64,000 bases of DNA, taken from NCBI RefSeq assembly GCF_947504135.1, contig NZ_CANNGG010000002.1:248001-312000 (forward strand), given 5' to 3'. The DNA is from an uncultured Tenacibaculum sp. Lineage in GTDB: Bacteria > Bacteroidota > Bacteroidia > Flavobacteriales > Flavobacteriaceae. Made by a program: the position numbers and the translations under genes. This document shows positions 43,901 through 51,422 of this stretch, in pieces (the stretch's first letter is position 1; each line of letters starts with the position of its first letter). Under the pieces are notes generated by a model. That model saw nothing but the letters and a program-made list of their open reading frames with translations, had not been told where the DNA came from and did no database searches.

Positions 43901-43977
43901 AAGGTTTGAGAAAACGTTAATTGAATAGGCAAAAAACAAATAAAAAGGACAAGCTTATTTTTTAGGAAGTATCGCAT
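40972..43977 (-). CDS. Two-component sensor: beta-propeller periplasmic sensor with LytS-type histidine kinase
   Basis: A 1001-residue sensor. Signal peptide (about 1-23), then about 650 residues of two-component propeller repeats (each with a pattern such as GILWVGTGAGVSKI, NLWFGSYGGGVTFY), a Y_Y_Y domain (about 690-770), one membrane helix (WWFISLIPIVLFLGGYIL), a LytS-type His_kinase domain with QMNPHFIFNAMNSIQNFI carrying the phospho-His, and an ATPase domain with DNGKGVDY. The gene overlaps the upstream LytTR regulator by 23 bases. The ligand is not predictable; no polysaccharide-utilisation (SusCD) genes are next to it. Confidence 0.93.
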   Translation of the reverse strand: MRYFLKNKLVLFICFLPIQLTFSQTFSSTNFSTLNGLPNNSAYSIKKDSRGILWVGTGAGVSKIRNNKITNFYEEDGLAYNNCWAIEEDANHNLWFGSYGGGVTFYDGNNFSVYNTSKGLVNNYIRKIFYHNQKVFIGTKSGLSVIDINSKEITNPVINNDLKFQVMGFFEFEKSVYIQTYRDGLWKYNEEKNQLVFLHHNYDSVFSIFKNKDLILVSFDGFFYKDKSIKKYNIRNYINDSKPLNEFGNSVFWSFVSDRNQNIYGVADGINYPSGGLFNLNNNAAEILNSTFNVQSTKQWSLEYDSNNNVLFIGTLDKGLFKVDLTKKVTLYNQIKNIIDIEVTENTEYYLSEDGLHVKGNTYMYIPPKDFYSKYQLFFDDEKLTLKEGFSFARFKNNNLEDLEFKSLKKIDNTIWVNTTIGLFKVAKNNSVESYFPFYTNTFYFTSKNNAFFQTPYSKVYLLKDLENNIKHSDFELENSNNPRGVTSIIDVNNNLFFLSRFSGLYQYHNGEFKSFIKNNIWKEKELIYSAVNNNNQLIISNSKGEVFFIKTDDYFEVVNKIENSKIIGNTILFLKSYKEYLIIGTEKGINLYRDNSVIFLDEEQGITNKLFSSAIISNDNLLIGTDKGYYKIDLKTIINNFNIKPYDFSISNIKVNYKDIPSSNYNWSQYTKKSIKLPYKQNTVSFSFNINNHPLPNKLKYRYKIVSDEWSQWTSENTVQLNYLNNGDYNITGEIKDYSNGKTYSSKLLSITITPPFWKTWWFISLIPIVLFLGGYILYRFKINRIKKEELLKQDILKRVSETKMEALQSQMNPHFIFNAMNSIQNFIIDNDIDNSLKYMGEFSKLIRKTLHNSSLQYISLAEEISYLKTYIELEKLRFETEVTTTITADYLALDTIGIPPMLLQPIIENVFKHAFDSNSKNPKLTINFTQNNGSLVCEVIDNGKGVDYNNSNKQSKGTKLIEERLELLNYSSSNSFSTVSIPLKGTIVTITLKIYTLNN

Positions 43978-44710
43978 TTAAAAAACTTTCTTTTTTTCTT
44001 GAAGCAAGAGGTAATTGTTCTCCATTATTTAATTCAACATATAAATCTACAGATTTATTGAAACGTACTATATGGTTTAAATTTACTAAATAAGATTTAT
44101 GAATTCGATGAAAACTTGTTTTAGGTAGTAATTCCTCAATATATTTTAGTGTTTTTGATAAAATTATTTTTTTACCATTTATAAAGGTTACCGAACTATA
44201 ATTGCTATCAGCTTGACAATATAAAATTTGATTAGGGTTTATAATTTCATACCCAGATTCAGTAGGTAAAGCTATTTTATTAAAGTTGCTATCACCAGAA
44301 TCTATTTGGTTTAAAATTATTCTTAAATTATCTTGTTTTGTATCGTTTTCTAAGCGTTGTTTATAGCGTTTTATGGTTTCTAATAAATCAATATAATTTA
44401 TTGGTTTAAGAAGATAATCAAGCGCGTTTTCTTTTATAGCTTTTATGGCATATTCAGAATAAGCGGTGGTAAAAATAACATCAAAACTTCTACTTTTCAT
44501 TTCTTTTAATAGCTCGAAACCATTTTTATTAGGCATTTCTACATCTAAAAAAATTAGTTCGGGTTCGTTTTTTTCAATAGAAACAATAGCTTTATCAACG
44601 CTTTCACATTTATCAAGTACTAAGAATTCATTAGGTAAATATCTATTCAATAATTTTTCTAAAAATTCTCTAGCATTATGTTCATCATCAATAATAATTG
44701 TCTTTATCAT
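43955..44710 (-). CDS. LytTR-family response regulator
   Basis: A 251-residue response regulator. Receiver domain (about 1-120) with acidic DDE and phospho-acceptor Asp56 in IFLDVEMPN; then LytTR DNA-binding domain (about 150-250) with ILYCQADSNYSSVTF and FHRIHKSYLVNLNHI. Partner of the overlapping propeller sensor kinase downstream; the 23-base overlap indicates coupled expression. Confidence 0.95.
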   Translation of the reverse strand: MIKTIIIDDEHNAREFLEKLLNRYLPNEFLVLDKCESVDKAIVSIEKNEPELIFLDVEMPNKNGFELLKEMKSRSFDVIFTTAYSEYAIKAIKENALDYLLKPINYIDLLETIKRYKQRLENDTKQDNLRIILNQIDSGDSNFNKIALPTESGYEIINPNQILYCQADSNYSSVTFINGKKIILSKTLKYIEELLPKTSFHRIHKSYLVNLNHIVRFNKSVDLYVELNNGEQLPLASRKKESFLNAILPKK

Positions 44711-44810
44711 AACGGTAAATTTATTTTTATAATAAGTGAAAAAAAGTATGAATTAGTAAACGTATTAAAAAATTGTTTTAAAGTAGCATAATTGCTCTTT
44801 ATTAACTCAT

Positions 44811-45575
44811 TTAAAACTTTTCAAAAACTCCTAAACCAAATAAGGCAAAATCATATTTAACAGGGTCTTTAGCATCAAAATCTCTTAAAGTAAGGTCTAG
44901 TTCTTGAATTGCTTTCCAATCATTTTGTTTTCGAGTAAGAATTCCAAGTTTTCGAGCAATATTTCCTGTATGAACATCTAACGGACAATGTAAATGCGCT
45001 TGTGAGTGGGTATGCCATATTCCTAAGTCGACACCAGTTGTATTATCTCGAACCATCCAACGTAAAAACATATTTATTCGTTTTGAAGCTGATCCTTTTA
45101 ACGGATCAGAAACATGCTTTAAAGTTCTTGATTGATGAGGAATTTCAAAAAAAACTTGTTTGAAATGATGAATAGCATGTTGGTAATTATCAGCGTTGTT
45201 TTTTGGTTGTAAAACAGCTTCTAATCCATCATGATTTTGATAGATGTTTTTTAACGATTGCACAAAAAACTTAAAATCATCGGCATTAAATGTTCTGTGT
45301 ACGAATCCGTCAAAATTGGCAAGGTCTTCTTCAGAATGATTCATGATAAAATCGTACGGAGAATTCCCCATTAAATCCATCATTTTATGGGAGTTGTTAA
45401 TAATCATTTTACGATTTCCCCAAGCAATGGTTGCTGCTAAAAAACCAGCAATTTCAATATCTTCTTTTACTGAAAATTGATGCGGTATTTGAATAGGATC
45501 ACTATCAATAAAATCAGGATTATTATATTGTATGACCTTTTCGTCTAAAAATTCTTTTAGTTCTTTTTTGTTCAT
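44811..45575 (-). CDS. TIGR02757-family protein
   Basis: A 254-residue conserved protein of unknown function, mostly in Bacteroidetes. It carries FLAATIAWGNRKMIINNSHK and SPLKGSASKRINMFLRWMVR; the pattern CPLDVHTGNIARKLGIL with helix-hairpin-like segments resembles DNA-glycosylase folds, and a nucleic-acid role is plausible but unproved. Two bases separate it from the CPBP gene; lolD follows upstream on the same strand. Confidence 0.88.
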   Translation of the reverse strand: MNKKELKEFLDEKVIQYNNPDFIDSDPIQIPHQFSVKEDIEIAGFLAATIAWGNRKMIINNSHKMMDLMGNSPYDFIMNHSEEDLANFDGFVHRTFNADDFKFFVQSLKNIYQNHDGLEAVLQPKNNADNYQHAIHHFKQVFFEIPHQSRTLKHVSDPLKGSASKRINMFLRWMVRDNTTGVDLGIWHTHSQAHLHCPLDVHTGNIARKLGILTRKQNDWKAIQELDLTLRDFDAKDPVKYDFALFGLGVFEKF

Positions 45576-45576
45576 C

Positions 45577-46131
45577 TTACATTAAATCTCCTAAAAAAGT
45601 AGCTCCTACAAAAATCCCATTATAAACAGCATGAAGTGCCATGGCCCAAAGTAAACCAAAACGAACACGAATAAAACCTAAATAGAACCCTAATAAGGTT
45701 TGAGGCAACACTAAAATAGGAGAGAGCAATAGTACGTTTGTAGAAATTTGGTAATTAGTAATATGTACAAAACCAAATAAAATAGCAAAAACATAAAAAG
45801 CTATCCTAAATTGTTTTCCTTTTTTAAAAGCTGTAAGAGGGGATCTAAAAAAAGTTTCTTCGAGTAAAGGAGCAAGAATAACAGCTAAGAAAAAAACTAC
45901 AATTTTAGGAAGTGACTTAAATAGCTCTTCAGCTTTATGATCTTCAGCTAAATTAACTAATCCAAGTTTGTCAACAAGACTTATTAAAGCTAAACTAACC
46001 ATTGCAGTTAGTATGCTTATTATTAAAAGATGTAAGAATTTTTGAAATCGATACAAAGTATCTTGATTGGCATCTTTTTCTAAAATAGGGTTTTTTAAAT
46101 AGTTGATAAGCTCGTGAAAAGTTTCTTGCAT
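45577..46131 (-). CDS. CPBP-family intramembrane glutamic protease
   Basis: A 184-residue membrane protein with about five hydrophobic helices. The CPBP/Rce1 motifs are intact: EETFFRSPL (Glu91, Glu92, Arg96), FVHITNY and ALHAVYNGIF. Family members act in prenyl protein processing, bacteriocin immunity or regulated proteolysis; the role here is unknown. Tightly spaced with the TIGR02757 gene. Confidence 0.9.
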   Translation of the reverse strand: MQETFHELINYLKNPILEKDANQDTLYRFQKFLHLLIISILTAMVSLALISLVDKLGLVNLAEDHKAEELFKSLPKIVVFFLAVILAPLLEETFFRSPLTAFKKGKQFRIAFYVFAILFGFVHITNYQISTNVLLLSPILVLPQTLLGFYLGFIRVRFGLLWAMALHAVYNGIFVGATFLGDLM

Positions 46132-46185
46132 AGTTTTAGGTGTGTTTTATACTACATAGGTATATAGAAACTTAAAAACATTACA

Positions 46186-46848
46186 TTATTCAACAATAAT
46201 TCCGTCTTTCATTGTAAGTGTTCTATCGGCCATTTGTGCTAATTCTTTGTTATGTGTAACTAACACAAAGGTTTGTCCAAACTCATCACGAAGTTTAAAA
46301 AATAATTCGTGTAAGTTTTTTGCTGAGGTTGAATCCAAGTTTCCAGAAGGTTCATCGGCAAAAATAACAGAAGGTTCGTTAATTAAAGCTCTAGCAACGG
46401 CAACACGTTGTTGCTCCCCTCCAGAAAGCTCGTTAGGTTTGTGGTTTTCTCTATGTGATAATCCTAAAAAGGCTAGTAATTCTTTGGCTCTTTTTTCGGT
46501 TTCTACTTTTCCTTTTCCTCCGATAAAGGCAGGAATACAAACGTTTTCTAAGGCAGTAAACTCTGGTAGCAACTGATGAAATTGAAAAATGAATCCGATA
46601 TGTTTATTTCGGAAAGCAGAAACTTTTATATCGTTTAAATCTTTTATAGAAACACCATCGACTAATAATTCGTAGCTCTGATTTTTTAAGGGCTTATCTA
46701 AAGTTCCTAAAATTTGTAATAAGGTTGTTTTTCCTGCTCCAGAAGGACCAACAATAGCCACAATTTCTCCTTTTTTTATATGAAGATCAACGCCTTTTAA
46801 TATTTCTACTTCTCCGTAATGTTTGTGGATGTTTTTAGCAACAATCAT
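46186..46848 (-). CDS. lolD: ABC transporter ATP-binding protein, LolD-like
   Basis: A 220-residue cytoplasmic ATPase of the MacB/LolD type, which drives release of lipoproteins from the inner membrane with LolC/LolE partners that are not in this window. Walker [13 protein letters not shown] (residues 34-41), signature [15 protein letters not shown], Walker [14 protein letters not shown] and the His switch VTHN are intact. It could serve another MacB-type exporter. Confidence 0.9.
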   Translation of the reverse strand: MIVAKNIHKHYGEVEILKGVDLHIKKGEIVAIVGPSGAGKTTLLQILGTLDKPLKNQSYELLVDGVSIKDLNDIKVSAFRNKHIGFIFQFHQLLPEFTALENVCIPAFIGGKGKVETEKRAKELLAFLGLSHRENHKPNELSGGEQQRVAVARALINEPSVIFADEPSGNLDSTSAKNLHELFFKLRDEFGQTFVLVTHNKELAQMADRTLTMKDGIIVE

Positions 46849-46874
46849 AGTGTTAATTTGTAAGAAACGAATGT

Positions 46875-46916
46875 ATAAAAAAGAAATCAGATAAACTTTA
46901 ATACTTACCTGATTTC
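46875..46916 (-). terminator. Terminator of the DUF5916 gene
   Basis: On the minus strand GAAATCAGGTAA pairs with TTATCTGATTTC, followed by TTTTTTAT. It starts 22 bases after the DUF5916 stop. Confidence 0.75.
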
Positions 46917-46937
46917 AAACAATACATAAACGTGTAT

Positions 46938-49472
46938 TTAAATTATGTTTTTGATGTTGTTGTAATCGATAAAATAAACCAATCGAATAGAGAATCTATG
47001 CTGCATACTTTGGTCAAAAAGTTTTGAGATGTTGTCTTTAAAATCAATATTAGCTGGAGCAAAATCATGATCAGGCCTTATTGAGTTTCTGTAGAAAAAA
47101 ATCAATTGACTACCAGGAGCAAATTGCCATTGATAGTTCAAATCTAAGTTCCAACTATTAAAGTTTTTATCGTGTTCTCCTTGATAATTATTTGAAACAA
47201 GTTCTCCATTATCTTCATTCAAACTATAAAATAGACCTAAATATGGAACTTTACTCCAATTGTGCCTAAACGATAACGACGCTGCTGATTTTGTACTAAA
47301 TGTGTATTTTCCAGTTAATGAATTGTCATAAGTATCCCAATCTCGTTGCCCGAAAATAATGTGATTTTTTAAAGGAGCTAATAAAGGTTTTTCTTCTACA
47401 TCATCTTCATCAATCTTTGTAACATACCCCTGACCGTTATTGGTTTTGCCATATCTAAAACCATAAATCAAAGAAAACTTATTAGTGAAACGATATCTAG
47501 GAGAAACTCTAAACCCATAATCTTCTTTAGGGTTGTTTTTGTAAAAAGTATAATACCAATCGTAGTCTATTGCAAACTTTTTTCTATAATCAGTAGACCC
47601 CCAATGATTCACATTTAGCCTTTCAGGTCTGTTAAAAAAAACTCCACTAGTAGTTCCTTGTCTAGGTTCAAAAAAATCTTTTCGTTCTGTGCTATAATTC
47701 AAGTTTCCTCCAAAACTGAATCGCTTTTTTGTATCAGCGCCAAAAGATAAACTAACATTTGTACCTACATACGTTCCTGGATTGTGTAAGAAGTTAATAT
47801 CATAAAAAACATTAATTCTATAATTATTGAATATTCCTTTAGGTTTTAATAATCGATAGCCAACAAAACCATAAATAGCTTGTTCGTTGTTGCTAAAAAG
47901 AATCCCCATATCGTTAGGGTTGTAGTCTTTATTTTCAAAATTATATCCAATTTCTCCACGCCAATTCCCTGAATGTTTACCTATACTGGTATCGAAAGTG
48001 TACCCCGTATTAGGGTTGTCTTCATCGTCAGAGATACTACTCATTTTAAAACTTCCGTCTATATTATACCTACTTTTTTTATCCTCAACATGCCATAGAA
48101 GTCCAGTAACATTAGCATCTCTAAATCGTCCATCACGAGTTACATTGGTGTTAATTAAGGTAATAGATGAGTTTTGATTAAACTGTTGGTCTAACACCAT
48201 AATATTGTAATTAGAAAATGGATTAACTGTAGTTTTATAAGTACTTACATTGCTAATAGTATCTAATCCATTAATTGTTTGCTTAGTTCTTTCAACAGTA
48301 GCTTCTGTTTTTTCAGTAATGGCATTAAAGAATCCTATTCCTAAACCACCTTTGGTTCTTCCAGATATTTTTATGGCGTTTAGCATTTGAACTTTATCAG
48401 GAAGATCTATAACTTCATCATTTATTTTTTTTCCATTAATAAACTCATCATCGTCTTTTCGTTCGTTAGAAAATTGATCTATTGGTCGTCCTCCAATTCT
48501 TCTTGAGTAAAACAAATTACCTTTACTAAATAGTTCAGTTCCTTCAGTAAAAAACTGACGTTGTTCTGTAAATTGCTGTTCAAAAGGCCCTAAATTTAAG
48601 GTAACATTGTCAAAACCTACTTGACTAAAATCAGGAATTAAAGTAGCGTCTAAGGTAAAGTTTTCGGTAATACCATACTTTACATCCATACCTACACTCC
48701 AATCAAAGTCAGTATTACCATTTTTAGTGGTCGTAGTTGCTGATGCATATGGATAAAAGTTTAATCGGGTAGGAGGTTTTATGTTGGTGAAGTTTTCATA
48801 CAAACCATCATATTGCGTCCAATTTCCTTGTTGATTATCAATATGATTCCAAGTGAAAAGAGCATTTAAATTAAGTACTTTTCTGTGGAAGTTTATTCCC
48901 CATGATTGAACTGGAACATTAGCAAATCGCAAAGCTCTATAAGGAATTTTCATTTCTACAACCCAAGAGTCTTCATTAATACTAAAATCACTGTCCCATA
49001 CAGCACTCCAATTAAAATCTTCATTTCCGTTTGATACTTTAGAGTCTGCTTGCGCACCTGAACTGGTTACAATAAACTCAAAAGGATTTTGCCCGTCGTC
49101 GTTAGGGTTGATAGTTATTAAAAAGAAATCGCTGTTACCAATATTGTCTCTGTTAGTAAACTCAGCAGGTATTTTTGAAGGTTCAGGATCATACATTTTA
49201 GCACTAATGTAAATAGCATCATCATTGTACACTAACTTAACTACTGTTTTATGGGTGTTAGGTTCTGCTTTTCCATTCTCGGGGCGCATCATTACAAAGT
49301 CTTTTGCTGCAGGAACATTTTTCCAAGCAACGTCGTCTAACTTTCCGTCAATTTTAGGAGGAGTATCTACGCGTACTACGTTTAATTTTTTTCTGTTTTT
49401 GTTAATGGTTTGGGCAGTTGTAACTCCTACAAAGAAGAAACAGGCTGTGAAAAATGCTAAAATTTTAAGCAT
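46938..49472 (-). CDS. DUF5916 outer-membrane protein with CBM9-like N-terminal domain
   Basis: An 844-residue exported protein: signal peptide (LAFFTACFFFVGVTTAQ), a carbohydrate-binding family 9-like domain (about 35-220, DTPPKIDGKLDDVAWKNVP) and a long DUF5916 region with alternating aromatic strands up to the end, suggesting an outer-membrane beta-barrel. The C-terminal residues RFSIRLVYFIDYNNIK look like a last strand. Function not known. It has its own terminator. Confidence 0.88.
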   Translation of the reverse strand: MLKILAFFTACFFFVGVTTAQTINKNRKKLNVVRVDTPPKIDGKLDDVAWKNVPAAKDFVMMRPENGKAEPNTHKTVVKLVYNDDAIYISAKMYDPEPSKIPAEFTNRDNIGNSDFFLITINPNDDGQNPFEFIVTSSGAQADSKVSNGNEDFNWSAVWDSDFSINEDSWVVEMKIPYRALRFANVPVQSWGINFHRKVLNLNALFTWNHIDNQQGNWTQYDGLYENFTNIKPPTRLNFYPYASATTTTKNGNTDFDWSVGMDVKYGITENFTLDATLIPDFSQVGFDNVTLNLGPFEQQFTEQRQFFTEGTELFSKGNLFYSRRIGGRPIDQFSNERKDDDEFINGKKINDEVIDLPDKVQMLNAIKISGRTKGGLGIGFFNAITEKTEATVERTKQTINGLDTISNVSTYKTTVNPFSNYNIMVLDQQFNQNSSITLINTNVTRDGRFRDANVTGLLWHVEDKKSRYNIDGSFKMSSISDDEDNPNTGYTFDTSIGKHSGNWRGEIGYNFENKDYNPNDMGILFSNNEQAIYGFVGYRLLKPKGIFNNYRINVFYDINFLHNPGTYVGTNVSLSFGADTKKRFSFGGNLNYSTERKDFFEPRQGTTSGVFFNRPERLNVNHWGSTDYRKKFAIDYDWYYTFYKNNPKEDYGFRVSPRYRFTNKFSLIYGFRYGKTNNGQGYVTKIDEDDVEEKPLLAPLKNHIIFGQRDWDTYDNSLTGKYTFSTKSAASLSFRHNWSKVPYLGLFYSLNEDNGELVSNNYQGEHDKNFNSWNLDLNYQWQFAPGSQLIFFYRNSIRPDHDFAPANIDFKDNISKLFDQSMQHRFSIRLVYFIDYNNIKNII

Positions 49473-49680
49473 AGTTGATTAGAGATAGAATTAGTTGTAA
49501 GGCTAAATTATTATGATTTGTATTAATAAATCACAAAATCATGTTAATTACGGTAAAGACCTGTTAAAAAAAGAATGTTACATGTTTAAATGTTAAAAAA
49601 ATGTGAAATAGAAAATTAACTAAAATTGATTTTAATTATAAATTAAAGTATAATTTATAAGGTATTATGAATTGAATTTG

Positions 49681-49688
49681 TATTTTTG
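49681..49688 (+). promoter_or_regulatory. Predicted -7 box of sucC
   Basis: TATTTTTG followed by TTCG, 26 bases before the sucC ATG. No good -33. The remaining gap 49473-49680 has no gene. Confidence 0.5.
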
Positions 49689-49713
49689 TTCGACTTTTAA
49701 AAATTCATATCTA

Positions 49714-50910
49714 ATGAACTTACACGAATATCAAGGTAAAGAAATATTAAGCAGTTTTGGCGTTCGTATTCAACGTGGAATTGTTGCAAATACTCCAGAA
49801 GAAGCTGTTGAAGCAGCTAAAAAATTAACAGAAGAAACAGGTACTGGTTGGCACGTAATTAAGGCTCAAGTACACGCAGGTGGTCGTGGAAAAGGTGGAG
49901 GTGTTAAGTTAGCTAAAAACTTAGATGAGGTAAAAAGTATTGCTGATGACATTTTAGGAATGATGTTAGTAACTCCTCAAACTTCAGCAGAAGGTAAGTT
50001 AGTTAACCAAGTGTTAATTGCTGAGGATGTGTATTATCCTGGTGATAGTGAGCCAGATGAATTTTATATGTCAGTTTTATTAAACCGTGCTACAGGTAGA
50101 AACATGATTATGTACTCTACTGAAGGAGGTATGGATATTGAAACTGTGGCAGAAGAAACTCCGCACTTAATTTTTACTGAAGAAATTGATCCAGGAACAG
50201 GATTGTTACCTTTCCAAGCTCGTAAAATTGCTTTTAACTTAGGGTTAAGCGGTGGAGCTTTAAAAGAAATGGTAAAGTTTGTTACTGCTTTATATACAGC
50301 ATACGTAAAATCTGATTCATCCTTATTTGAAATTAACCCAGTATTAAAAACATCTGATGATAAAATCATGGCTGTTGATGCTAAGGTTACTTTAGATGAT
50401 AATGCTTTATACCGTCACAAAGATTATGCAGAAATGCGTGATTTACGTGAAGAAAACCCAATTGAAGTTGAAGCGAATGCTGCAGGATTAAACTATGTAG
50501 ATTTAGATGGTAACGTTGGGTGTATGGTAAACGGAGCTGGTTTAGCAATGGGAACTATGGATTTAATTAAGCAAGCAGGTGGTGAGCCAGCTAACTTCTT
50601 AGATGTTGGTGGTACTGCAGATGCACAACGTGTTGAAACTGCTTTCGGAATTATTTTAAAAGATCCTAACGTAAAAGCTATCTTAGTAAACATTTTTGGA
50701 GGTATCGTTCGTTGTGACCGTGTGGCACAAGGTATTGTTGATGCTTACAAAAATATGGGTGACAAAATTAATGTGCCTATTATTGCTCGTTTACAAGGAA
50801 CAAACGCAAAAGAAGCAAAAGAATTAATCGATAATAGCGGAATGGAAATTATCTCAGCAACTGAGTTCCAAGAAGCAGCTGATAAAGTAGGAGAAGTTTT
50901 AAGTGCTTAA
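49714..50910 (+). CDS. sucC: Succinyl-CoA synthetase beta subunit (ADP-forming)
   Basis: TCA-cycle enzyme subunit joining succinyl-CoA hydrolysis to ATP or GTP formation. The 398 residues start MNLHEYQGKEILSSFGV; ATP-grasp blocks KAQVHAGGRGKGGGVKL and FLDVGGTADAQRVETAF are typical, as is NIFGGIVRCDRVAQGI. ATG 49714 is used; the longer frame begins within the predicted promoter. No sucD follows; alpha subunit must lie elsewhere, as in many Bacteroidetes. Confidence 0.97.
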   Translation: MNLHEYQGKEILSSFGVRIQRGIVANTPEEAVEAAKKLTEETGTGWHVIKAQVHAGGRGKGGGVKLAKNLDEVKSIADDILGMMLVTPQTSAEGKLVNQVLIAEDVYYPGDSEPDEFYMSVLLNRATGRNMIMYSTEGGMDIETVAEETPHLIFTEEIDPGTGLLPFQARKIAFNLGLSGGALKEMVKFVTALYTAYVKSDSSLFEINPVLKTSDDKIMAVDAKVTLDDNALYRHKDYAEMRDLREENPIEVEANAAGLNYVDLDGNVGCMVNGAGLAMGTMDLIKQAGGEPANFLDVGGTADAQRVETAFGIILKDPNVKAILVNIFGGIVRCDRVAQGIVDAYKNMGDKINVPIIARLQGTNAKEAKELIDNSGMEIISATEFQEAADKVGEVLSA

Positions 50911-50940
50911 AACTTTTTAATTAATTCTTAGTAATATATT

Positions 50941-50972
50941 AAAAAACCTCACTGAAAAGTGAGGTTTTTTTG
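50941..50972 (+). terminator. Terminator of sucC
   Basis: Stem AAAAAACCTCACT/AGTGAGGTTTTTT around GAAA, with T-run, 30 bases after the stop. Confidence 0.9.
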
Positions 50973-51047
50973 TTGATGCTTTTATGAGTGTTTCGCTATC
51001 CGATAAAGTGTTTAATATTGAATGACAGTTTACTTATCATTATAATT

Positions 51048-51329
51048 TTATTTAACAAAATTTATAATCAAATAAGCTCCAAGTATAATAATGAAAATTA
51101 CCCACTGCCACAGGACACCTCTCTTTCGAATGTCATTAATAGTATTACTAGTTGCTGGTACTGTTTTGTAATCAATAGGTTTCTTTTCAATCATTTTTAA
51201 ATAACCTTTGGTACCAATAATGAAAAGGATAATTCCAATTATTATAGGGTAATCAGAAATAATTATTTTTAGTCCATCTAAAAAATATTCAAAGTATTCA
51301 GTTAATATGTTTAAACTTTTATTTTTCAT
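51048..51329 (-). CDS. Small membrane protein of unknown function
   Basis: A 93-residue protein with two hydrophobic helices (SDYPIIIGIILFIIGTKGYL and WQWVIFIIILGAYLIINFV) joined by a charged loop (MIEKKPIDYKTVPATSN). No family recognised. It stands alone between the sucC terminator and uvrB. The reading frame has typical AT-rich codon use and an ATG start; confidence is moderate as no homology is known to me. Confidence 0.6.
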   Translation of the reverse strand: MKNKSLNILTEYFEYFLDGLKIIISDYPIIIGIILFIIGTKGYLKMIEKKPIDYKTVPATSNTINDIRKRGVLWQWVIFIIILGAYLIINFVK

Positions 51330-51422
51330 TAAAGCTATTTTTAGATATTCGTTGTTTTAATGAGCTGATATTGTTCGAAAACGAAGTTAGCAGTTAAAGA
51401 TTAAGAATAAAATTAAATTTAT

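Noticed and set aside
50988..51200. Plus-strand frame overlapping the small membrane protein
   Set aside because: The minus-strand frame has two clean membrane helices; the plus frame has no sensible pattern.
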